Origin: an uncultured Clostridia bacterium
GTDB taxonomy: Bacteria; Bacillota; Clostridia; TANB77; UBA1234
Assembly (NCBI GenBank): GCA_947164995.1
Contig: CAMUYU010000007.1
Location: 1-47,151 of the forward strand
Reading direction: 5' to 3'
DNA: 47,151 bases
In this document: positions 25,670 through 35,380 of the stretch, piece after piece
How positions within the stretch are numbered: the stretch's first letter is position 1
Layout of the letters: each line of letters begins with the position of its first letter
Notes under the pieces: generated by a model
What the model was told of the DNA's origin: nothing
The model's database searches: none
What the model saw: only the letters and a program-made list of their open reading frames with translations
Made by a program: the position numbers and the translations under genes

Positions 25670-28012
25670 ATGGAAAATTATATATTATCAAGAAGTCTTG
25701 AGTTGGCGCTTAAGAACGCCAACTCTTTTTCAAAGGCAATGGGAAGTCCCTATATAGGTACAGAGCATATTCTTTATGGCATATTAGAGGCAGAAGAAGG
25801 AATTGCTTATAACATTCTTACAGATTTTGGAATTAGTAAATACAAAATTTTAAGATTTATGGATCAAAGTGCTTCCAAAAAAACAAAAAATATTCAATAT
25901 AGCACTAAAGCAAGTGAATGCCTAGCTATCGCAGAAGAAACAAGAAAAGCTGTGGGAGTAGAAGCTATTGGCACTGAACTTGTTTTATTTGCAATGCTTA
26001 AACAAATAGATAGTAATGCAATTGAGATAATAAAAAAGCAAGCATCAAATTTTGAAGAATTATTTGTAAAAGTTAATTCGATGATAAATGATATGCTTAT
26101 AAAAAATAGCGAAAGCTCGTTTTTTGAAAATTCAATGTTACAAACATATGGAAGAAATCTAAATGAACTTGTTAAAGAGCATAAAATAGATAATGTTTAT
26201 GGAAGAGAAAAAGAAATAAATAGAGTATTTCAAATTTTATCAAGAAGAACTAAAAACAATCCATGTTTAGTAGGAGAAGCTGGTGTAGGAAAGACTGCTA
26301 TAGTTGAAGGTCTTGCATATAAGATTGTAAACGAAGATGTTCCTCAAAAATTTAAAGATACTATAATATACAATTTGGATGTTGCGGCATTAGTAGCAGG
26401 AACAAAATATAGAGGAGAGTTTGAAGATAGGATAAAAAAAGTACTAGATGAAGTTTCTGCAAATCCAAATATTGTTTTATTTATTGATGAGATTCACACA
26501 ATAATAGGAACTGGTTCTGCAGAAGGTTCTTTAGATGCAGCCAATATTCTTAAACCTTTCTTAGCAAGAGGTGAAGTTAGATTGATTGGTGCAACTACAA
26601 ATGATGAATATAGAAAACATATTGAGAAAGATAGTGCACTAGAAAGAAGATTTCAAAGAATAATAATTGAAGAACCATCTAAAGAAGAAGTTTTAGATAT
26701 TTTAAATAAAGTTAAACCTATATATGAAAAATTTCACAATGTTGAAATTCCAGACGAAGTATTAGAAAACATTGTTGAACTTACAGATAGGTATATTCAT
26801 GATAGATTTTTCCCAGACAAAGCTATTGATGTCTTGGATGAAGTGTGTTCTTTAAGTGGTTCTTTAGCTACAACAAAAGCTCAGGAAGATTTCAAAGCAG
26901 AAATACAAAACGCAATGTCTCAAGATGATATTTTAAAAGCTTTGGAACTTATTACCCAAGAAGAAAAGGAAACCAAGAAAACAACAAAGAAAGTTAAACG
27001 TATTAAAGTTACAAATGAAAACGTTAGAAAAGTTGTTTCTGAGTGGAGTAAAATTCCTTTAGAAAGTATTTCTTCAAATGAGTATGAAAATCTAATTAAT
27101 CTAGAAAAGAACCTTAAAAAGCAAATCATAGGCCAAGATAAAGCTATAGAACTTGTTTCAAAGGCAATTAAGAGAGGAAAAAGTGGCATAAAAGATCCTA
27201 AAAAACCTATTGGAAGTTTTCTATTTTTGGGACCTACAGGATGTGGAAAAACAGAAACTTGTAAGGCACTTGCTAGAGAACTATTTAATAGTGAAGATGC
27301 AATAATTAGATTTGATATGTCAGAATATATGGAAAAGCACACTGCTTCAAAACTAATAGGTGCTCCTCCAGGATATGTAGGTTTTGATGAAGGTGGACAG
27401 CTTACAGAAAAAGTTCGTAAGAAACCATACTCAATTTTGCTTTTTGATGAAATTGAAAAAGCGCATGGTGATGTTTTAAATATTCTTCTTCAAGTTTTGG
27501 ATGATGGAAAACTTACAGATTCTGAAGGAAGAGTAGTAGATTTTAAAAATACTATTATCATTATGACATCTAATATTGGAGCAAAAGAATTTTCAAATAG
27601 TAAAGTGGTTGGGTTTAAGTCAAGCGATAAAGATGTTGAGTTTAAAGCAGTTGAAAAGAATGTTTTGTCAGAACTTAAAAAAGAACTTAATCCAGAGTTT
27701 ATCAATAGAATTGATGAAATAGTTGTATTTAATAGACTTAGTGAAGAAAACATTAAAGAAATTGCAAATAACCTTATTAAAGAGCTTTGTGATAGAGTTC
27801 CACAATTCTCTATTAAAGTTGAAAAAACTCTTATTAACCAAATTGTGAAAGAAGGTTATAGCACTGAATATGGTGCAAGACCAATAAAAAGAAGCATTCA
27901 AAAGTTAATAGAAAACCCTATTTCAGACTTTATTATTCAAAACAAAGGCAAAGTTAAAGATATAGTTTTAGATTTTAATGATGGAGCAACAGTAGTTAAA
28001 AAGCAAAAGTAA
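25670..28012 (+). CDS. clpC: ClpA/ClpC-type AAA+ unfoldase
   Basis: The 780-residue protein has a double Clp_N repeat (about 1-145), the D1 AAA+ module (Walker [10 protein letters not shown], 202-210; Walker B LFIDEIH), a short linker lacking a clear UVR-type coiled-coil M domain, and the D2 module (Walker [10 protein letters not shown], 521-529; [10 protein letters not shown]). The C-terminal EYGARPIKR motif is present. Clp unfoldases feed substrates to ClpP. The short linker makes it closer to ClpA in layout. Position 13 bases behind lexA suggests joint transcription and possible SOS control. Confidence 0.88.
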   Translation: MENYILSRSLELALKNANSFSKAMGSPYIGTEHILYGILEAEEGIAYNILTDFGISKYKILRFMDQSASKKTKNIQYSTKASECLAIAEETRKAVGVEAIGTELVLFAMLKQIDSNAIEIIKKQASNFEELFVKVNSMINDMLIKNSESSFFENSMLQTYGRNLNELVKEHKIDNVYGREKEINRVFQILSRRTKNNPCLVGEAGVGKTAIVEGLAYKIVNEDVPQKFKDTIIYNLDVAALVAGTKYRGEFEDRIKKVLDEVSANPNIVLFIDEIHTIIGTGSAEGSLDAANILKPFLARGEVRLIGATTNDEYRKHIEKDSALERRFQRIIIEEPSKEEVLDILNKVKPIYEKFHNVEIPDEVLENIVELTDRYIHDRFFPDKAIDVLDEVCSLSGSLATTKAQEDFKAEIQNAMSQDDILKALELITQEEKETKKTTKKVKRIKVTNENVRKVVSEWSKIPLESISSNEYENLINLEKNLKKQIIGQDKAIELVSKAIKRGKSGIKDPKKPIGSFLFLGPTGCGKTETCKALARELFNSEDAIIRFDMSEYMEKHTASKLIGAPPGYVGFDEGGQLTEKVRKKPYSILLFDEIEKAHGDVLNILLQVLDDGKLTDSEGRVVDFKNTIIIMTSNIGAKEFSNSKVVGFKSSDKDVEFKAVEKNVLSELKKELNPEFINRIDEIVVFNRLSEENIKEIANNLIKELCDRVPQFSIKVEKTLINQIVKEGYSTEYGARPIKRSIQKLIENPISDFIIQNKGKVKDIVLDFNDGATVVKKQK

Positions 28013-28116
28013 AATATCGAAATCCTTATAAGTCGCTTAATTCAAGGTAACAAAAGTGTAATGTAAACGTAACTGCCCTGTAATTGTAATAAGAACTTGC
28101 GAGGTTTAAAATGTAA

Positions 28117-28749
28117 TTGTTAGACGAAAGAAAAATGGGGTGGGTAACTATGGACTTTGAACTAAAAAATTTTGAGGATAAGATTAATGATATAACTGAA
28201 CAGTTTATGTCATTATTAGACTCAAATAAAGGTGTTGAAGACAGAATAACAACCAAATTCGATAATTTAACAACAAATGCTGGAGGCATCTTTAAGTTCG
28301 AAGGCATGGAGGGACCAGCTACTTCTGAAAGTACTGATCCAGCACATGTTATTAGATTTGATGAAGCGGATGATCTTAATAAGAGATTGGAAGAATTGTA
28401 TAATACTAAAAAATATGATTCAGCTAAAATCACAAAAGAACCTCAACTTGCATTTGCAGATTATGGATTAGGTGGATTCAATACTAATATTCCTGCGACA
28501 AGCAGTGATACTAATGATAAAATTTACTCAGCAAATGAGAAGGAGGATAACGATATGGCAAATTATGGATACAATGTAGATGGCGATAGCTCAATCTTTA
28601 GTTTTGCTACAGTACCTCAAGAGAGGGCTTTAGCACCACAAAGAAGCTTCTCAGATGTTTTATTCATGGATATCCCTTGGGATACAAAAGTAGACGTTTG
28701 GGGTGGCATTAAATCATTCTTTAATGCTCAAGTTAAATTTACATATTAA
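28117..28749 (+). CDS. Unrecognised protein with a nested in-frame start
   Basis: The frame is open from TTG 28117, with candidate starts at ATG 28135 and ATG 28150 (after a GGGTGGG site). None has a strong RBS and I do not recognise the family. The N-terminal part is acidic and helical. At 28555 an internal in-frame ATG follows a perfect AGGAGG (28541-28546) at eight bases. It would encode a separate 64-residue C-terminal product with no start-codon competition. The gene ends at a strong terminator. Confidence 0.6.
   Translation: MLDERKMGWVTMDFELKNFEDKINDITEQFMSLLDSNKGVEDRITTKFDNLTTNAGGIFKFEGMEGPATSESTDPAHVIRFDEADDLNKRLEELYNTKKYDSAKITKEPQLAFADYGLGGFNTNIPATSSDTNDKIYSANEKEDNDMANYGYNVDGDSSIFSFATVPQERALAPQRSFSDVLFMDIPWDTKVDVWGGIKSFFNAQVKFTY
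28555..28749 (+). CDS. Nested short product inside the unrecognised gene
   Basis: This in-frame ATG has a consensus RBS (GAGAAGGAGG), far better than any start at the beginning of the surrounding frame, and would yield 64 residues rich in aromatic and acidic residues. It could be the real main product or a second isoform. No homologue recognised. Confidence 0.45.
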   Translation: MANYGYNVDGDSSIFSFATVPQERALAPQRSFSDVLFMDIPWDTKVDVWGGIKSFFNAQVKFTY

Positions 28750-28769
28750 TTTGTATTAATTAAAACAAA

Positions 28770-28797
28770 GGCAATAGCTTTAAGCTATTGCCTTTTT
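28770..28797 (+). terminator. Terminator after the nested-start gene
   Basis: GGCAATAGCTT (28770-28780) pairs with AAGCTATTGCC (28782-28792), followed by five T. Confidence 0.88.
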
Positions 28798-28852
28798 CTA
28801 GTTTACGTGTTAAAATGTCGAAGCAAATTATTTGTGGAGGTTTTTATTAATA

Positions 28853-29875
28853 ATGTCAAAGATTGCTATTTTTTGCTTGGCATTTTGTCTATCAACATAT
28901 ATAGGCAATGTGTCATATGCAAGTCTTACAAAAGAGCAATCTGATGAAGTTGCTGAATTTGCAACAAATTTCATTAGTGAAGGAAACGCAAGAAGAGATG
29001 AAAATGGCTATCCACTTTTGGTGTATGCCCTAAGCAATAACTGGAATACATGCATTCAAATAAGAAGAAGTGGCTATAATAGTGAACTTTATCATGTAAA
29101 TAACAATAATTATCATAAAAAGAACGGAAAATACTTAGATTTAGGCAATAAATGGACTATGGATTGTGGAGATTACATTGCTTACATTTACCATCAAACT
29201 TTAGGTTTAGATATGATGAATCATTCAAACGAGGATCCATGGCACATAAAAGATATGTACGCAGACGCTAATAAAGGCGCAAATAGCACGTATTTTGAGT
29301 TCATATATAAGAATGTACCAATATCTAGTTTGGACGAATCAAAGCTTCAAAAAGGAGACGTAGTACTATATTTTGGTCCAAGGGACAATCATGGGCTTAT
29401 ATATGTAGGTGAAACTATGCAAACAGCCCATGCTAGTAGGAACGGAATTAAGTACTCTAAAAACCCGCCAATCCTAGGGTTTGAAGTGGTTCAGCTTAAT
29501 AGGTTCTATAAAACATCCACCACAGTTAGCATTGTTCGAATAAAGGATGGAGTAGTTCCAACTGATCAAAAAGTTAATGGCACAATAATATGGCCAGATA
29601 ATGGAGAAGAAGGCATTTTAATTCAAAGAGAAAAGGATGAAAGAAAGCTTAGAGAAGAAGCAGAAGCTGCGATTCAAAATGAGGTAGCATATATTGAAGA
29701 ACAACCTGTAAAGCTTGAAATAGAGGCACTTCAGGAGATGAACCAAATAGCTTACGAAGAACTAGTAAAGCAAGAACAAGCCAAAAATCAGACAGTCTAT
29801 ATAGAAAAAGAGATGCTAAATTGGATAGCAGATGGCATTAGAAAGCTTTATGAGGAGCAAGAAGCCATAGATTAA
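28853..29875 (+). CDS. Secreted NlpC/P60-like cysteine hydrolase, paralogue 1
   Basis: ATG 28853 follows TGGAGG; an in-frame TTG at 28832 lies in the RBS and is rejected. After a signal peptide comes a domain with WTMDCGDYIAYIYH, GDVVLYFGPRDNHGLIYVG and TAHASRNG. The Cys/His/His arrangement fits an NlpC/P60-CHAP-type papain-like fold that cleaves peptidoglycan peptides. A Glu/Gln-rich helical tail follows (about 255-340). The downstream gene at 30131 is a clear paralogue, sharing for example the GNARxDENGxPLL...YALS segment. Confidence 0.75.
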   Translation: MSKIAIFCLAFCLSTYIGNVSYASLTKEQSDEVAEFATNFISEGNARRDENGYPLLVYALSNNWNTCIQIRRSGYNSELYHVNNNNYHKKNGKYLDLGNKWTMDCGDYIAYIYHQTLGLDMMNHSNEDPWHIKDMYADANKGANSTYFEFIYKNVPISSLDESKLQKGDVVLYFGPRDNHGLIYVGETMQTAHASRNGIKYSKNPPILGFEVVQLNRFYKTSTTVSIVRIKDGVVPTDQKVNGTIIWPDNGEEGILIQREKDERKLREEAEAAIQNEVAYIEEQPVKLEIEALQEMNQIAYEELVKQEQAKNQTVYIEKEMLNWIADGIRKLYEEQEAID

Positions 29876-29901
29876 TTAGAATATTGCAATTGTGTTAAAA
29901 G

Positions 29902-29935
29902 TACTGGAAATCTGTCGATTTTCCAGTATTTTTTA
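29902..29935 (+). terminator. Terminator after paralogue 1
   Basis: TACTGGAAA (29902-29910) pairs with TTTCCAGTA (29920-29928), followed by TTTTTT. Confidence 0.85.
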
Positions 29936-30009
29936 TTTAAAATTGAGATATATTAAAATTTTGTTTGCTACGGAAGTAGTGAATTTGGCTTAAAATGGGC
30001 TTTTGTGAC

Positions 30010-30037
30010 TTGAAAAGTATTGAAAACGTGCTATAAT
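30010..30037 (+). promoter_or_regulatory. Promoter of paralogue 2
   Basis: TTGAAA (30010-30015) and TATAAT (30032-30037) have a 16-base spacer, leaving a leader of about 90 bases. Confidence 0.7.
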
Positions 30038-30130
30038 TAATTATGTAACGTTTACATATTGTAATAACATAAGTAATGTATAATGCTTTTTAAGATAAAA
30101 ATACGAAAGACAAAATAGGAGGTGGCTTCT

Positions 30131-31249
30131 ATGAATGTAAAGAAAATATGTGGAATACTAGCTGTTATCCTTATTTTAAGCCTATCATGTGCCTTTGCAG
30201 CAATTACAGAGCAGCAAGGGGAAGATGTGGCGGCATTTGCTAAAGCCTTTATTGAAGAAGGAAATGCAAGAAAAGATGAAAACGGTTTCCCACTGCTAAC
30301 ATATGCATTAAGTGGAAACTGGAAAACTTGTATAGAAATTCGTACAAAAGGCTATAATGGCGAAATGTACTATGTTAAGAATAATAGCTATTATTATAGA
30401 AATGGCAAGTATTTAGAGCTAGGTAATAAGTGGTGTATGGACTGTGGAACTACGGTACTATTCCTACTTAAGAACACTTTAGGATTAGAGCTTTATAATA
30501 GTCAGGGCGAACCTTGGCATGTTCAAGATATATATAATGATGCTCTAAAAGGAAAGAACAGTAAGTATTTTGAAATGGTCTATTCTAGTGTTTCTGTTGG
30601 TAGAATCGATTATTCAAAGCTAAAAAAAGGTGATATAATAGCCAGAATCACTTCTAATGGAAATCATGGAATGCTTTATTTAGGAGATGGCGTTATAGCC
30701 CATGCTAATAGAGATATGATTAAAAGCTACGGAGATAATAAGGTTTCAGGATTTCAAGTTAATAGACTAGACCATTACTTTTTACCTGGAACTGTAGTTA
30801 GAATAATGAGAATTAAGGATGGTATTATACCAGAAGATTTAGTTGTAAATGGAGTTGTAACATGGCCAGATACAGGAGAAACAGTAGATTTGCTACATAG
30901 AGATGAGGTTGCTGGAACTACGGATTTAGGCGAAATAGTTAATTTTGCACAAGTTTCAGGAGAAACAATTGTAGTAGCTGGAAGTGGAGAAGTTGTTGAA
31001 AATGTAGATTTAGAATCAATAGTACAATTTGAAAATGTTAAAACAGTGGAAATAGATGCAGCAGAACGAAGTGAAGAAGAAATTCAAGAGGCAATAAGAA
31101 AGAATGCCGAAGCTAAGGTATCTGAAACACTTGATAGCAGTGTATATATAACTCAAATAATGGATGCGAAAAGGCCATTATTCTATGGACCATATCTTCA
31201 AATAGAAATTGCTAAACTTCAAAATGATACAATTCAAAAATTACAGTAA
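30131..31249 (+). CDS. Secreted NlpC/P60-like cysteine hydrolase, paralogue 2
   Basis: ATG 30131 follows AGGAGGTGG; GTG 30122 is inside that site. The protein has a signal peptide (about 1-22), then the same domain as its neighbour: KWCMDCGTTVLFLL, KKGDIIARITSNGNHGMLYLG and IAHANRD. Its tail differs, carrying SGE and VE-rich repeats (about 255-320) rather than a Q-rich helix. It probably arose by tandem duplication. It has its own promoter. Confidence 0.75.
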   Translation: MNVKKICGILAVILILSLSCAFAAITEQQGEDVAAFAKAFIEEGNARKDENGFPLLTYALSGNWKTCIEIRTKGYNGEMYYVKNNSYYYRNGKYLELGNKWCMDCGTTVLFLLKNTLGLELYNSQGEPWHVQDIYNDALKGKNSKYFEMVYSSVSVGRIDYSKLKKGDIIARITSNGNHGMLYLGDGVIAHANRDMIKSYGDNKVSGFQVNRLDHYFLPGTVVRIMRIKDGIIPEDLVVNGVVTWPDTGETVDLLHRDEVAGTTDLGEIVNFAQVSGETIVVAGSGEVVENVDLESIVQFENVKTVEIDAAERSEEEIQEAIRKNAEAKVSETLDSSVYITQIMDAKRPLFYGPYLQIEIAKLQNDTIQKLQ

Positions 31250-31266
31250 AAAAATTAATAAAATAG

Positions 31267-31295
31267 TTGACAAATCGCACTTTCGAGTGTAAACT
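31267..31295 (+). promoter_or_regulatory. Promoter of the ylxM-ffh block
   Basis: TTGACA (31267-31272) and TAAACT (31290-31295) have a 17-base spacer. Confidence 0.7.
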
Positions 31296-31330
31296 ATCAA
31301 AGGTTTACAGATAAGGAAGTGTGATTTTTT

Positions 31331-31636
31331 ATGGAAAAAAATATAAAGATTAGTATGCTTCTTGATATCTACGGAGTTTTATTAACTGCCAAGCAAAGTG
31401 ATTTATTAGACTTATACTACAATCAAAATCTTTCATTAAGTGAGATTGCAGATGATGTTGGAATCACTAGACAAGGTGTTAGAAAGATTCTAGTAGATGG
31501 TGAAAAAAAGCTTTTTGACTATGAAGAAAAACTTCACTTCCTAAATAAGAAGCTTGAAGATAACAAGATTATAGAAGAATTAATAGAAGAAACAGATGAC
31601 ATAGCATTTAAAGAGAAACTTAGAAAGTTGCTTTAA
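31331..31636 (+). CDS. ylxM: YlxM family DNA-binding protein
   Basis: A 101-residue sigma-70 region-4-like HTH protein (LLDLYYNQNLSLSEIADDVGITRQGVRKIL) encoded directly before ffh, as in many Firmicutes. It is thought to modulate SRP pathway expression or interact with SRP. RBS AAGGAAGTG lies upstream. Confidence 0.92.
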   Translation: MEKNIKISMLLDIYGVLLTAKQSDLLDLYYNQNLSLSEIADDVGITRQGVRKILVDGEKKLFDYEEKLHFLNKKLEDNKIIEELIEETDDIAFKEKLRKLL

Positions 31637-31659
31637 TTTTTGAGAGGAGTATTAAATTT

Positions 31660-33030
31660 ATGGCCTTTGAAGGTTTAAGTGGAAAATTACAAGGAATTAT
31701 AGGCAAACTTAGAGGAAAATCACGTATTACGGAAGATGACGTTAAAGAAATTACAAGAGAAATAAAGCTTGCTCTATTGGAAGCTGATGTTAACTATAAA
31801 GTTGTTAAAGATTTTACTTCGTCAATAGCAGAAAAAGCTGTTGGTCAAGAAGTAATAAAGAGTATTACTCCAGGTCAACAAGTAGTTAAGATAGTTCATG
31901 ATGAATTAGTTAGACTTTTAGGAAGTGAAGATGCAGAGCTTAACATTTCACCAAACCCACCAACAATTATCATGTTAGTTGGACTTCAAGGTTCTGGTAA
32001 AACAACAATGGCAGGAAAGCTTGCAAACTTACTTAGAAAAAAAGGCAAAAAACCATTATTAGTAGCATGCGACGTTTATAGACCTGCTGCTATTGATCAA
32101 TTAAAAGTTATAGCCAAGCAACTAGATATACCAGTATTTTCAAAAGATGGTTCAAAAGATGTTGTTGGAATAGCAAAAGAAGCTTTAAGAGAAGCAAATT
32201 CAAAACTTAATGATGTAGTTATTATAGATACAGCTGGACGTCTTCAAATTGACGAAGTTCTTATGAATGAATTAAAAGAATTAAAATCAGCAGTAAAGCC
32301 ACATGAAATTCTACTTGTAGTAGATTCAATGACAGGTCAGGTTGCAGTTGATGTTTCAGACACATTCAATAAAGAACTAGATATTTCAGGTGTAATTCTT
32401 ACAAAGCTTGATGGTGACACTCGTGGTGGTGCTGCACTTTCAGTAAAGACAGTTACAGGTAAATCAATCAAATATATGGGTACAGGAGAGAAGATGAGCG
32501 ATATAGAAGTCTTCCATCCAGACAGAATGGCTACTCGTATATTAGGCATGGGAGATGTTATTACTTTAGTTGAAAAAGCTGAAGAAAACATCCAAATGGA
32601 AGAAGCAATCGCACTTGAAAAAAAGATGCGTAAGCAAGAATTTACATTACAAGATTACTTAGAACAACTTGAAAAAGTTAATAAATTTGGTTCATTCAAA
32701 TCAATATTAGAAATGATTGGTATTTCAAACGTTTCAGCAGAACAAACTGAACAAATGGAAAAACAACTAGTAAAGACAAAAGCAATTATTCATTCAATGA
32801 CAAATGCAGAAAAGAAAGATCCAGGTATCTTAAATGCAAGTCGTAGAAAAAGAATTGCAAGCGGTTCAGGAACTCAAGTTCAAGATGTTAACCAACTAGT
32901 TTCTCAATATGAAACAACTAAGAAACAAATGAAAATGATAATGAGCAACAAAGGAAACTTCATGAAAATGGCAAGCAAGCTAGGACACAAAATCGATCCA
33001 AACGAGTTAAAAAACTTCAAAGGATTTTAA
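31660..33030 (+). CDS. ffh: Signal recognition particle GTPase Ffh
   Basis: Ffh binds SRP RNA and signal peptides and docks with FtsY. The 456-residue protein has the N domain, the G domain with GLQGSGKTT (about 107-115), DTAGRLQ, TKLDGDTRGG, and the methionine-rich M domain (about 320-456) with SGSGTQVQDVN RNA-binding loop. RBS GAGAGGAG precedes ATG 31660. It heads the conserved ffh-rpsP-khpA-rimM-trmD-rplS order. Confidence 0.98.
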   Translation: MAFEGLSGKLQGIIGKLRGKSRITEDDVKEITREIKLALLEADVNYKVVKDFTSSIAEKAVGQEVIKSITPGQQVVKIVHDELVRLLGSEDAELNISPNPPTIIMLVGLQGSGKTTMAGKLANLLRKKGKKPLLVACDVYRPAAIDQLKVIAKQLDIPVFSKDGSKDVVGIAKEALREANSKLNDVVIIDTAGRLQIDEVLMNELKELKSAVKPHEILLVVDSMTGQVAVDVSDTFNKELDISGVILTKLDGDTRGGAALSVKTVTGKSIKYMGTGEKMSDIEVFHPDRMATRILGMGDVITLVEKAEENIQMEEAIALEKKMRKQEFTLQDYLEQLEKVNKFGSFKSILEMIGISNVSAEQTEQMEKQLVKTKAIIHSMTNAEKKDPGILNASRRKRIASGSGTQVQDVNQLVSQYETTKKQMKMIMSNKGNFMKMASKLGHKIDPNELKNFKGF

Positions 33031-33062
33031 ATTAGCAAAAACAAAAATAATATATATAGTTT

Positions 33063-33083
33063 AGTTCACAAATTATTTGTGAA
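33063..33083 (+). other. Hairpin in the rpsP leader
   Basis: GTTCACAAA (33065 on) and TTTGTGAAC form a near-perfect stem over TTA between ffh and rpsP, with no T-run. It may separate the expression of the two genes. Confidence 0.5.
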
Positions 33084-33112
33084 CGCACGATTTGGAAGGT
33101 GGTGAATTAATA

Positions 33113-33352
33113 GTGGTAAAAATCAGACTAAGACGTGATGGTGCTAAAGGTGCTCCATACTACAAAATCGTAGTTGCAGATGCTAGATACCCAAGAGATG
33201 GAAGATTTATTGAAGAAATTGGTGCATACAATCCAATGAAAGAACCTTCAATGATAGTTCTAGACACAGAAAAATATGATCAATGGGTTAAAAATGGTGC
33301 AAGACCTACAGATACTGTAAAAGCTTTATATAACAAAGCTAGTAAGAAATAG
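33113..33352 (+). CDS. rpsP: 30S ribosomal protein S16
   Basis: The start is GTG 33113, seven bases after AAGGTGGTGA, giving [10 protein letters not shown], the canonical S16 N-terminus. An earlier in-frame start at 33092 would add seven unlikely residues and include the RBS. The 79-residue length is normal. Confidence 0.96.
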   Translation: MVKIRLRRDGAKGAPYYKIVVADARYPRDGRFIEEIGAYNPMKEPSMIVLDTEKYDQWVKNGARPTDTVKALYNKASKK

Positions 33353-33379
33353 TATTTATTTTAGAAGGGGAGGTCTACA

Positions 33380-33610
33380 ATGGAAGAGTGCCTAAGAGTA
33401 TTAGTTAAAGATTTAGTAAGTGACCCTTCAAAAATTGAAATTAGTTCAAGAAAAGAAGGCAACATTACTACTTTAGAACTAAAAGTTGCACAAGAAGACA
33501 TGGGTAAAGTAATTGGTAAACAAGGAAAAATTGCAAAAGCAATTCGTACTTTAATGAAAGCCTATGGAGCCAAATTTGGCGAAAAAATTAATGTAGATAT
33601 TCTAGATTAA
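33380..33610 (+). CDS. khpA: KH-domain RNA-binding protein KhpA
   Basis: A 76-residue single KH domain with the GKVIGKQGKIAKAIR loop, encoded between rpsP and rimM as usual. KhpA partners with KhpB in RNA chaperone complexes that affect division and cell-wall synthesis. RBS GGGGAGG. Confidence 0.95.
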   Translation: MEECLRVLVKDLVSDPSKIEISSRKEGNITTLELKVAQEDMGKVIGKQGKIAKAIRTLMKAYGAKFGEKINVDILD

Positions 33611-33622
33611 GGAGTTTTTTAG

Positions 33623-34132
33623 ATGGTAGATTATTTTGAAATTGGCCATATTGATAACACTCACGCATTAAAAGGTGAGTTAAAAGTTAGAAATTATTCT
33701 AACAATTCAAAAAGATTTGAGGAACTCAAAAATATTCTAGTAGATGTAAAAGGAAACTATGTTGAGTATGCAATTGAAGGTGTAAGATATCAAAAAGATA
33801 TTGTACTTCTTAAATTAAAAGGAGTAGATACCATAGAAGATGCAGAAAAATTAAAAGGACTTTCAATCTACATTAAAAGAGAAGATGCACCAAAACTTAA
33901 TGATGATGAATACTATATAGCAGATTTGTTAGGTGCCGAAGTATATGAGGGCGATACTCTACTTGGAGTATTAGACAACATATTCACTGCTGGCGCAGCT
34001 GATGTATACGTTATTAAGGCAAAAGGAAAAGAAGATTTACTTCTTCCTGCATTAAAATCAGTTATATTAGAAACTGATGTAAAAAACAAAATAATAAGAG
34101 TTTCTGTGCCAGAAGGTTTGAAACGAAACTAG
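33623..34132 (+). CDS. rimM: 16S rRNA maturation factor RimM
   Basis: The 169-residue protein has the N-terminal RimM beta-barrel (IGHIDNTHALKGELKV) and the PRC-barrel C-terminal domain. RimM assists maturation of the 30S head near S19. It starts 12 bases after khpA. Confidence 0.95.
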   Translation: MVDYFEIGHIDNTHALKGELKVRNYSNNSKRFEELKNILVDVKGNYVEYAIEGVRYQKDIVLLKLKGVDTIEDAEKLKGLSIYIKREDAPKLNDDEYYIADLLGAEVYEGDTLLGVLDNIFTAGAADVYVIKAKGKEDLLLPALKSVILETDVKNKIIRVSVPEGLKRN

Positions 34133-34141
34133 GAGGGAAAA

Positions 34142-34838
34142 ATGAAAATAGATATATTAACATTATTTCCAGAAATGTTTTCACCACTTCAAACTAGCAT
34201 AATTGGAAGAGCACAAGAAAACAATATTTTAGAGATTAATCTTATAAATTATAGAGATTATTCAAAAGATAGGCTTAAGCATGTTGATGATACACCTTAT
34301 GGTGGTGGAGCTGGTATGGTTATAAAACCGGAGCCAATATATGATGCATATAAAGATATTATTTCAAAAAGAAATTGCAAATCTTCAAAAGTTATATATA
34401 TGTCACCAAAAGGAAAAGTATTTAATCAAGAAATGGCAAAAGCACTTTCAAAAGAGGAACACTTAATTATATTATGTGGTCATTATGAGGGTGTTGATGA
34501 GAGAGTTTTAGAAGAAATTGTTGATGAGGAAATCTCAATTGGCGACTATGTTTTAACTGGAGGCGAGCTTCCAGCAATGTGTCTTATAGATGCAGTTTCT
34601 AGAAACATAGAAGGAGTCTTAAGTGAAGATTCAACAAAAGATGAATCATTTACAGATGGACTTTTAGAATATCCTCAATATACAAGACCTGAAGAATTTA
34701 TGGGACGTAAAGTTCCAGAAATACTACTTTCTCGGAGATCATGCTAAAGTTGATAATTGGCGTTTAGAAAAATCTTTGGAGATTACAAAAGAACGCCGTC
34801 CAGATTTATATGAGAAATATTTAGAAAGGAGAAAATAA
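34142..34838 (+). CDS. trmD: tRNA (guanine37-N1)-methyltransferase TrmD, read through a CGGA +1 shift
   Basis: TrmD methylates G37 of tRNAs using SAM and a knotted fold. The zero frame is normal through [24 protein letters not shown] and [11 protein letters not shown], but the protein stops after [12 protein letters not shown]. The CGG at 34733 followed by A is the break. In the +1 frame it continues [16 protein letters not shown] and on to a stop at 34838, matching the family's VPEVLLSG(N/H)HAKI...WR terminus. The joined length is 231 residues with integral codon count. The glycine after LLS is conserved, so C-GGA read as glycine fits. The RBS of rplS lies inside the last codons. Confidence 0.93.
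34733..34736 (+). other. CGGA +1 recoding site 5 (trmD)
   Basis: Context CTT TCT CGG A GAT CAT. Zero frame stops four codons later. The +1 frame restores the conserved LLSG-x-HA motif and 34 further family residues. Confidence 0.9.
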
Positions 34839-34839
34839 A

Positions 34840-35274
34840 ATGGATAAAGTTAAAGCAATTGAAAATGAACAACTTAGAAAAGATGAACTAACTCTTAACG
34901 TTGGCGATACTGTAAAAGTATACAATAAGATAAAAGAAGGAACTAAGGAAAGAATCCAAGTTTTTGAAGGAACTATTATTAAAAAGCAACGTGGAGGATC
35001 AAACGAAACATTTACTGTAAGAAGAGTTGCTTATGGTACAGGTGTTGAAAAGACATTCCCAGTTCATTCACCAAGAGTTGAAAAAGTTGAAATTGTTAGA
35101 CATGGTAAAGTAAGAAGAGCTAAACTTTACTATCTAAGAGATAGAGTTGGTAAAGCTACAAGAGTTAAAGAAGATATCGTTGCTATGAACGCAGCAGCTC
35201 AAGCTAGACTTGCTGAAAAACGTGCTAAATCTACAGAAGCTACAGAAGAAGCTTCTACACCAGATGCAGAATAA
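34840..35274 (+). CDS. rplS: 50S ribosomal protein L19
   Basis: The conserved core ([29 protein letters not shown]... then [25 protein letters not shown]) is intact, and an alanine/glutamate-rich extension of about 25 residues follows. It starts one base after the shifted trmD frame stops, which supports the +1 reading of trmD, since its RBS GAAAGGAG lies inside trmD. Confidence 0.95.
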   Translation: MDKVKAIENEQLRKDELTLNVGDTVKVYNKIKEGTKERIQVFEGTIIKKQRGGSNETFTVRRVAYGTGVEKTFPVHSPRVEKVEIVRHGKVRRAKLYYLRDRVGKATRVKEDIVAMNAAAQARLAEKRAKSTEATEEASTPDAE

Positions 35275-35285
35275 TTTCAAAATTA

Positions 35286-35317
35286 AGATGTTACTGTTTA
35301 GTAGCATCTTTTTTTTA
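35286..35317 (+). terminator. Terminator of the ribosome-maturation block
   Basis: AGATGTTACT (35286-35295) pairs with AGTAGCATCT (35300-35309) over GTTT, with one G-U pair, followed by eight T. Confidence 0.88.
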
Positions 35318-35380
35318 TTTATAGTATTATATTTGTAGTGAAGCTAAATACTTTACAAAATAATTAACAAGGTGAAAAAA

